From Lepas anatifera (Eukaryota > Arthropoda > Thecostraca > Lepadidae): a stretch of 64,000 bases of DNA. The notes below the pieces were generated by a model. It saw nothing but the letters and a program-made list of their open reading frames with translations. It had not been told where the DNA came from and made no database searches. Shown here piece by piece: positions 57,131 to 64,000 of the stretch (its first letter is position 1; each line of letters starts with the position of its first letter). Position numbers and translations under genes: made by a program. The stretch spans positions 124,001 to 188,000 of the forward strand of contig JAOTON010001494.1 of assembly GCA_034440635.1 (NCBI GenBank), read 5' to 3'.

Positions 57131-58189
57131 GCGAAAGATGAGAAAGCAACGAACACGCAGTCGGTGCCGAAGGCCACTTATGTTGAGATCGTCAAAGACT
57201 TAGCGGACATTAAGGCTCATGGAAAGCTGTACTTAGCGAGACACTACCCGCGCTTCAAAAGCATGATTTAATTACAATTGCAGGAGTGCACAAGTTGATC
57301 AACAAAAACACATGACTAGAAATCATCCACAATGAGGAAGTCTTTGATGTTATTCATGAGCTGCACCTTTCACTGGGGCATCCTGGCAGTAGCAAGACGT
57401 TTAAAGGGAATGTGGCACCTTGGTCGAATCTTGGAATTTAGTGCAATTAGGGGTACTTCTAGCCAAAGTTCATGAAAGCGTCCGTGATTTCCCTGAAAAC
57501 ATGTACAATAAGCTCGATATTTGTATTTTTAAAATGCTCCTCTATGGAAAGTAATAAGTCTCTGCCTGTGGATGATGTCATGATCTGACAACTACTACCA
57601 TATTCAATAGGCTTCAAGGGCTTCGATTGGCTGATACTCACCGTGACGTCAGCATATGTCGTCACACCAACAGCTGACAGTTGTGGCCTGCTACATGGGG
57701 TACATGTGGGGTTTAATTCAGGTAGGTTGTTAGCTTTTCTCTACGGAAGCTTTGAGTTTCAAGACAAACGGTATATTGAGTGCCGGGTTTTCCAGCATGC
57801 TTTACAACTTGGCTATCTCAGTTAAAATTACGTTATAAAGGTGCCACTTTCCCTTAACGCAGTAAAGTACAAATACGCCAACATTAGCCGTGCGACTGTC
57901 GGGCTGTACCTAGAAACCTGCAAAGACTGCGAGACGAAGAAGACACGACTACAGAATACAATAGTGTCTCTCTCAACCATTACTGATGACATGGCCAGAC
58001 ATGCTCAAGTCGACCTCAGCGACTGGCACAGTGAGAGGAAGGATGGATATGCCTATATACTAAATTGTCAGTATCACCTCACCAAATTCGTAGTGTTGCG
58101 TCCACTCCGAACAAAGTCAGAAGAACAGGTGGCGTACAACCTAGTTGACATTTTCTGTATCTTTAGAGCCAACCCCCAACATTCTGCAA
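57131..58189 (+). pseudogene. GINGER/KRBA2-like integrase fragment, frameshifted and MITE-interrupted
   Basis: 57131-57271 reads EIVKDLADIKAHGKLYLARH in one frame. After a slip near 57268, another frame gives HDLITIAGVHKLI, a TGA, then EEVFDVIHELHLSLGHPG, the His half of the HHCC zinc domain. The TTAA MITE (57405-57853) interrupts here. Removing it with one TTAA leaves the frame continuous into KYANISRATVGLY and CKDC, the Cys half. The catalytic core starts at VDLSDWHSE (first Asp), with NCQYHLTKFVVLRPLRTKS and AYNLVDIFCIF. The pattern resembles the integrases of GINGER elements and the vertebrate gene KRBA2. Near 58170 a one-base insertion shifts PNILQ out of frame, and GTAAGT follows directly, so the second Asp is absent. 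Confidence 0.75.
57405..57853. mobile_element. TTAA-type MITE with GGGAATGTGGCACC ends, copy 2 (inside the integrase)
   Basis: 449 bp flanked by TTAA (57401-57404 and 57854-57857). Ends GGGAATGTGGCACCT and, on the other strand, GGGAAAGTGGCACCT. Full-length relative of copy 1 at 35246. It sits between the two halves of the integrase zinc domain, so it inserted after the GINGER-like element. Confidence 0.9.
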
Positions 58190-58782
58190 GTAAGTTTTAT
58201 CAGAGATGGTGTTGCAATCTGCGGGGAGCTGGTTCAAAATTTGTATTAAATGCACTGTTGCTTAAATCCACTGTTCTGCTGATTTCGTTGCCCTGATGTG
58301 GGCTGCAATATGAGAAACTGTATGCCAAAGCCGTGAACAAAGACAAAAACGCCTATGTTTTTATAAATTATCTTGAATTTGACTGCAAACATATTTAACA
58401 AGTATCTAGAATGACTAGTAACTTAATCAAAGTGCATACTTACCTAGTATGAAAATTAATATTTCACTAAAACAGGGATCGCTAATGATCGCTTATGCCC
58501 AGGCTTATGCTTATGCTTAGGTGGTTTCAGAAGGATATATATCTATCAGTAAATATTTAACGGTACCATGACAGCTATTGATAGATATAGGGCAGTTTCA
58601 TGACAAAAGCTATTACCCAAAAACTTTCAGATCATTGATGGCATGTTTCTCTTATTCAAATTATTATTGACATGGTTGACATGTCACTCACTTACACCTC
58701 GCGATTGACAATTTTTCTCTAACCGACATACCATCAACTAAGTTGACTTGCATTACCTGCTACCCACATCTTTATCAGCTTT

Positions 58783-58960
58783 GGCCCGTTTGCAAAAGTC
58801 CGGCCGGTTTGCAAACGGGCCGGACGTTATGCAAACGGACCGGCCCATTTGCAAACGGGCCAATTTGCTGGCCCGTTTACATACGGGCCAGCTATTTGGC
58901 CCGTTTACAAATGGGCCGGCCCGTTTGCAAACGGGCCGGTTTTCCATACGGGCCGTAACA
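58783..58960 (-). repeat. Right terminal repeat of the GINGER-like element
   Basis: About eight palindromic units ending in CGGGCCGTAACA. In reverse it matches 55185-55315 with few differences, including the variant units AAATAGC and AGCAAATTGG in the same order. The extra units further in were therefore added after the terminal repeat formed. Confidence 0.9.
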
Positions 58961-59029
58961 TATACACAGAGACATGTTGTAAGCTTTGTCTCGGGGAGGG
59001 GCCCTAGCGCTGATCGCGGGAAAAATCCC

Positions 59030-59735
59030 CAATGGCCCCCAGGGGCCCTCAGGGAGTCAGGAAATCTGGCGTGGGTGGAATCCGGTAGAAGGAATTTTGG
59101 GTCTCCAAAATCAGCTGAGGGGCCCGTGCCAGTTAAGGGGGCCCCAGATAAGGGCCCCCGACGAGCTCATTTGACCTCAGCGCCAACACAGGATTCTCAA
59201 GACCAGCGTGGGGTGCCTACCTATTTAAACGGTTTCTAAATAAGCTCAGGGACCCAAAACTAACCCAGGGGTCCAATTTTCAACTCATGGGGCCCAGACA
59301 CTCTGAGGGGAACTTGCAGAAGCTCAGAAGGCCCATAAAACTAATAGGGCCAGACTAGCTGGGTGCCTCGACGAACTAGTGCCCAGATACGCACAACGGG
59401 CCCCAAACAAGCTGAAGGGATCTATATCAGTTAAACGAAAACAATGCCAACCCAGGGGACCCTGAACAGCTTAAGGGACACTAATCCAGCTTGGGGCTCA
59501 GAGCTCAGAGCTCCAGCTTTTAGCTCAGAGGGCCCAGGACCAGTTGAGGGGGCCCTATATCAATAAAAGGACCCCAAAAAGCTTAATAGGCTTCAGCGGC
59601 GACATATAGGTTTCAAGTTCAGTGTGAGAGCCTGGTTAACTAAAGCGGTCCCAGATCAGCTGAGGGGACTCGATATAAACTCATCGAAGTCACCGAAAAC
59701 TCAGGGGCCCAGGCCCGCAGAGGTTCTGCGGCCTA
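59030..59735. repeat. Second AGCTCAGGGGCCCC minisatellite
   Basis: Degenerate units such as AGCTGAGGGGCCC, CAGCTTAAGGGA and AGCTCAGAGGGCCCAGG, 18-30 bp apart, in the same family and orientation as 17760-18325. It begins only about 70 bp after the GINGER-like element ends. Confidence 0.85.
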
Positions 59736-60065
59736 TGAGGCTCAGGTTAGCGTCAATCGGGTATTTCAGTATTGAGCCGTTAGCCAGGACAACTGTGATA
59801 AGTGGAGGTGGTGGATACGACACCTCAGTTTTTACCATGACCGAATATAACTATATTATTTGCTCATCGCGCTCCATTTAGTGTCAGTGGGTGCTTTCAG
59901 CATTTTCTACCACGGTACCAGTCGTTAGCTGGCCCGAAATATGCTTGATGGTAAACGTGAACATGTCCTCACTAAGAGGAAGCTTTCATGAAAATAAGCA
60001 TTTACAAATCCTTTTTTAAACGCGTTCTTCATTGACACTGGCCGCCTTTTTGGTGGTAAATTGGC

Positions 60066-60591
60066 CAGTGGCGGATCCAAGGGGGAGGGGAAAAAGGCAT
60101 TCCCCCCAAACGAAAAAGCTCGGGGCAAAACTGCGTTTTCGCCCCCAAAGCGATCAACCTCCTTGTTTCCCCTACTCCTTAGTTTATAAGCAAGATTTTG
60201 GTGTTCCAACTCTCAATTTCAAACAGAACATAAGTTGATGAGATGTTCCCTGGCGTGTCCCCTCGAATCCGGAAATGTAAAAAACACTGAATATTATATA
60301 TTCGGGCACAGCCCTTCATCAGAATCATGGAGTAAATATCAATAATTCTCAGTTATAGTATAGCCAGACCTCCATAGTATAGCAAGGCATAGTATAGCCA
60401 GCCTTGGATAGGAAGAAGTATCTCGAGCCCATATTTTTCACCCCGTGAAGTTTTTTTGGCTTTTCGCCTCAAATACCTTAAATTCTACGGGCAAGTGATA
60501 TTGGTAGCGCAGCTTTTTACTGCGTGACGTTTTTTTTTGCTTTTCGACTTTGGTTTGCCCCTCCCAAACCGACCGGCTAGATCCGCCACTG
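60066..60591. mobile_element. hAT MITE with perfect 8-bp TSD
   Basis: Ends CAGTGGCGGATCCA and, on the other strand, CAGTGGCGGATCTA. AAATTGGC is duplicated at 60058-60065 and 60592-60599. An 8-bp TSD and CAGTGGCGGAT ends are typical of hAT. No coding sequence. It carries a nested fragment at 60241-60370. Immediately to the right, 60657-60678 is another hAT-type end (CAGTGACGGATCTAGG on the minus strand) without a visible partner. Confidence 0.9.
60241..60370 (-). mobile_element. Hammerhead-like foldback family fragment nested in the hAT MITE
   Basis: Matches one arm of the 24782-25101 element: GATGTTCCCTGG, TCGAATCCGGAAATG, the GGGCACAGCCC hairpin and TTCATCAGAAT. It continues with the reversed ATTTACTCCATGATTCTG segment and a CCAGACCT stub. 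Only one arm is present, so it is not a foldback here. Confidence 0.7.
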
Positions 60592-60689
60592 AAATTGGCG
60601 CCCCTCAGGTTCGGCGCCCCCAGGTTCGGCGCCCTCCGAGCCTGGCCCCCCCTTAACGAAATCCTAGATCCGTCACTGGGCGCTGCCAA

Positions 60690-61850
60690 CTCTCACTCTG
60701 TCGGAAGCAACGTCGGAGAGGTTCTGGAGCCTTATCTATGATCTCACCCAGAAACTAAACGGTGCGGTAGCTTCCTCGGTATAAAGCGCTTGGCAGGCGC
60801 AAAAGAGGTACCTGTATACTCAAGCCTTGTATTCGCAGCCCTTAACAGCTATAAAAAGTACCTACGCTCATTGACACACTCTTGATTCCAGCACAGCTAC
60901 TTGTGATTCACATATAATCGCTTGCTATTTGTTCACATCGTGAAATTCAATGAAAATCACAAATACAAATGACTGTCAAATCGGCCTCGTAATGTTTATG
61001 AAGGTGCAGAGGGGAACAAACAAAGTTAATGCCATTCTAACCCACGGTCTTTCCTGAAGCGTAACACGTTGGGCAATTATTGTCTTGGATTTCACGCTAC
61101 CACTGTGATGCCTAATGGACAGTAGTTTGGGTAATTGAAGGGAAGCCACACACATGCAGAAATTAGACGGCTAAGCCATCAGACAGTTAACATCGGCGTT
61201 GACGTACTGAAATAACCTAGGCAGAAGTGTTCAATGCATGTAAAGAGTTATTTCTCGTAGGCAAATAGATACGACCATCCCTTGATTTATATCCAAACTA
61301 ATAAAGACAAAAAATAGCAATCTCCAGTTGAGTAACACTCCAACATACTTGATTAGGGGTTGAAAACGATCGTTGGATATTTTTTTGCTCTCTGCTCATC
61401 GTCAATTACCTCCCATACCAAAAAAACCGTGTATTAACTCCACCATCCTTTGTCGAGACGCTTTAGTTAGTGAGAACTATTTCTCGAAAGATGTCAAGTC
61501 ACTTCTCTCATTTTTAACTGCTCAGTGCCCAAACAAGGAGCTTGGAGAAAGTAAAGCACGCAAAAGGGGAGTTGCAGGTTTTACCCTTCTGATGTTTGGA
61601 GCCCTTAGCGCCACATACACATACAGTCAAACATTGTCCAAGGATTAACCATTGCTGAGTAACTTGCCACAATCATAATCAGCTTCATGACCATTGCGAG
61701 CTGATATTGAACAGTTGGGCCGCCTCTGACCTGAGCACAGCTAAAAACACACATTCGCTTTACTTGCCATGTCTGTGCCACAGCCCACATATGATTGAAG
61801 TTAAAACCCACCCCAAGCATCTCTTTATGTACGCGCCCGTGAGGGCTTAA
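60690..61850. other. Unassigned stretch
   Basis: The longest plus frame (61373-61648, 91 codons) shows no recognisable motif and is not supported as a gene. No repeats were identified. Confidence 0.3.
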
Positions 61851-61966
61851 GCCCACCCAGGCGCGGGAGTTGGCGCCCTACCCTATCTAAAGCCTAGCTT
61901 AATCCGCTACCCCTCCGACGCCAACCACGATGGTTGGTGCCTTGTTAAACTCTAAAAAATTATTAT
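61851..61966 (+). mobile_element. Possible diverged SINE 3' end
   Basis: GACGCCAACCACGATGG followed by TTGGTGCCTTGTTAAAC and AAAAAATTATTA resembles the 3' end of the SINE at 39822 (TTGGTGCGTCGTTAAAC...AATTATTA). The upstream part does not align clearly, so it may be a related subfamily. Confidence 0.4.
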
Positions 61967-64000
61967 ACGTGCATGGATGCCAGTGGATGTCCATGGATAA
62001 AACCATGGATGGATGGATGGATACATACATGACCGTCTGGATCCCGTCTGTATGAGCCTATGTATGACGCCTATTCCTTCCAATAATAGTGTCAGAGAAC
62101 GAGCACGTGGGGACGAATAGGATCTTTTTGTTTGTTGTTTGATTTTTAAAATAAAGTTCACTGAGCCAAGTGTTAAATTTAGAATAAAAACTCTTGGAAA
62201 AGAACCAGTTCATTCGTAAAGCAGCCTCACTGCACGAGCATATACCAACTGGGCGACGGAAAGCCGGTGCTTTCAGTCCGACCCACATTACAGTACTAAC
62301 AGATTATCCCCGGCACCGCCTCTCACGTCAGGTCGCAGCCGACGGTGGATAATCAGCGGCAATGAGCGCGCAAAGACCCCCCACTCTCACCCTTTCGCCG
62401 CAACAATCATTCGAGGTGGAAAAATCGTACCTGATCTAGTAGAGAAACCCATTGCAGGATGCTGTGCCAGAGCAATCTGGTAACAGGGATTTCTGTAGCG
62501 CCAGCTGTGATATCTTAGTCATCCTTGTCAGTTACGCTGGCTACTTGAAGGCAGGTTTGCCAGCTCCAGGAAAGCGGCCCAGCTGGGTGGTGCGCCGAAA
62601 CAAAAACATTAATCAGGCACGCGGCGGAGCATCAGCGCCAGGAATTCGTCGCCGGCGACGACGCAGGCGACGACCCCGTTGGTGGTGACTGCGTGCGCCG
62701 GCAGACGGTTGCCCAGCGACTGCTGACGGGAGTCTCCCTACTTATCTAAAAATGCTTCTGAAGCAAAATAAAGAAGCTTAACTTGAGCTGAAATGAAATT
62801 AGTGCAGCTGAAAATATTGAAGCGTCATTTTAACCTGGAGTTGTCCTCATTTCTTTCCCCACTACCTTATCTGGTCGCAGGGGTGTAATTTTCCCAAAAT
62901 CTTTGGGGGTGCTCAGCCGGTGGGGGGCGGCACCCCATAGGGGCGGCGGTGTTGGGGGTTGGCACCCCTTCATTGCACCAAACTTGTTATTCATCGCTTT
63001 TTTGCGCGGTTTATAGCACAGAGAACATTCTATTTTAATGTTGGGCAGGTATTCTACAGCTTTTTCCAAACTTGTTTGCTTTTTAGGCGACATCCCAAAG
63101 CTACATACACGTCTTAAAATAATCCAATATGAGCTTTAAGTCTTTCCACGATCAGGGGTGCAGCCAGAGCTTTGCCATGGGAGAGCACACCACCTTTGAG
63201 GGGCACTCCAGGAGAGAAAGGGCATATTTAACGTAACCTAAAAAAACTTGTTATATCTTAGTTAATATAAACTTTTGGGTACCTTTGGTCGAAGAAAAAT
63301 GCAAATCAAGCATTGACGGAGAAGGAAAACAGAATTAAAACTTGAAAAAGAAAAGTGTCACCGAAATATCATGAAAATAGCCAGAACACTACTTTTGGGA
63401 TATATTTAAGGACAAATCAGCCAACTCATGCAAGTACTTGACATCAGAGAAATCAGCGGAGCCTGTGATATCTGTAACTATGTGCAAGATAAGACATATT
63501 TGAGTCAAAAATTCATTTATGCCCACTGGTTTTGCCGTGACGAGTGAGCCCTAGTTGAACGCGGATTAAGTTCCCCGGCTCCCAGAATGGCCGTGGGAGG
63601 AGGTGTAGCATAGTGACATTGGACGAATACAATTATTGTTACCGGAATAATTTGGGAGATACCTTTTTAACGCCTTTAAAAGTTCCATATTTTTAAGGAT
63701 CGGTCCCAGTTGGAGTAAAGAAGAAGTAAACAGGCTGGCTGTTTGGATGGGGATGATATAACAGGGCTGAAAATTGTGAAAAACTAGTTCTTCATTCATT
63801 TAAATTTATTAGTAGAAATCCTGGTTCAAGGAACTATGCCCTGAGCTCAGGGGCACATGCCTTTTATCGCCCTCCCCAAAACCTACCAGTATATTAAGCA
63901 ATTTATTTAACCCGGGGTGCCTAGGCATCACAAGCCTTTTTAGCCATGACGGCTCATTCCTTGTTAGCTCCATTCTACAAGGGGAGTTTGCACTGTGTCC
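61967..64000. other. Unassigned, right edge of the window
   Basis: A short (ATGG)n tract lies at 62005-62025, and an Arg-codon-rich GGCGACGACGCAGG tract near 62650. 62880-62970 has a G-rich hairpin-like block, and 63152-63215 (CAGGGGTGCAGCCAGAG) resembles a DNA-transposon end. No gene is supported. Confidence 0.35.

Larger units (their letters stand above)
55185..58960 (+). mobile_element. GINGER-like DNA transposon with TG...CA terminal repeats
   Basis: Both ends read TGTTACGGCCCGTATGGAAA inwards, and the inverted repeats stay closely similar for about 130 bp. The flanks are TATA on each side (55181-55184, 58961-58964), a 4-bp TSD. Between them lie a broken integrase gene (57131-58189) and a nested TTAA MITE. 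GINGER elements are known to be integrase-encoding cut-and-paste transposons with inverted repeats and 4-bp TSDs, so the combination fits. The terminal repeats consist of GGCCCGTTTGCAAACGGGCC palindromic units, which is striking. The copy is inactive. Confidence 0.75.

Overview
The window looks like invertebrate nuclear DNA, most likely arthropod and possibly chelicerate or tick-like. That placement is an inference from the mix of elements: BEL/Pao, CR1/L2-like and I-clade LINEs, a Penelope-like element, a GINGER-type integrase element, piggyBac-, hAT- and CACTA-like non-autonomous elements, and tRNA-derived SINEs. I found no intact host gene. Almost every long reading frame is a transposon ORF, usually broken, or an open frame running through satellite DNA.

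Layout, left to right. 1-2.1 kb: degenerate GC-rich minisatellites and a minus-strand tRNA-like SINE head. 2.87-5.17 kb: 5'-truncated BEL/Pao retrotransposon with integrase and a complete 3' LTR. 6.5-16.4 kb: a CR1/L2-like LINE split by a 6.85-kb I-clade LINE that is flanked by a 15-bp target-site duplication (TSD). 17.8-18.3 kb: AGCTCAGGGGCCCC minisatellite. 20.4-21.8 kb: an hAT-like MITE and a TTAA-flanked piggyBac-like MITE. 22.9-23.5 kb: an 88-bp satellite. 24.8-25.1 kb: a small foldback element with a hammerhead-like box. 26.9-32.4 kb: an inverted dimer of a Penelope-like element with three hammerhead-like motifs; a SINE sits in one arm. 35.2 kb: another TTAA MITE. 39.8 kb: a complete SINE. 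43.0-49.0 kb: a giant palindrome of two facing CACTG-ended elements, each carrying an exon-like segment. A MITE sits in one arm and its empty site is preserved in the other. 50.1-54.1 kb: a 4-kb GGCGCC-rich array with ~350-bp higher-order structure. 55.2-59.0 kb: a GINGER-like DNA transposon with TG...CA termini made of palindromic repeats, a broken integrase and a nested MITE. 59.0-59.7 kb: a second AGCTCAGGGGCCCC array. 60.07-60.59 kb: an hAT MITE with a perfect 8-bp TSD. The remainder is unassigned.

The main biological content is how the elements are nested. Several insertions can be dated relative to each other because a paired, empty copy lies in the same window. The most unusual objects are the two large inverted dimers (Penelope-like and CACTG-ended) and the GINGER-like element. 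The hammerhead-like motifs and the AGGTCA-rich MITEs are the likeliest to have molecular activity. Nothing could be run here, so family names rest on motif recognition by eye.
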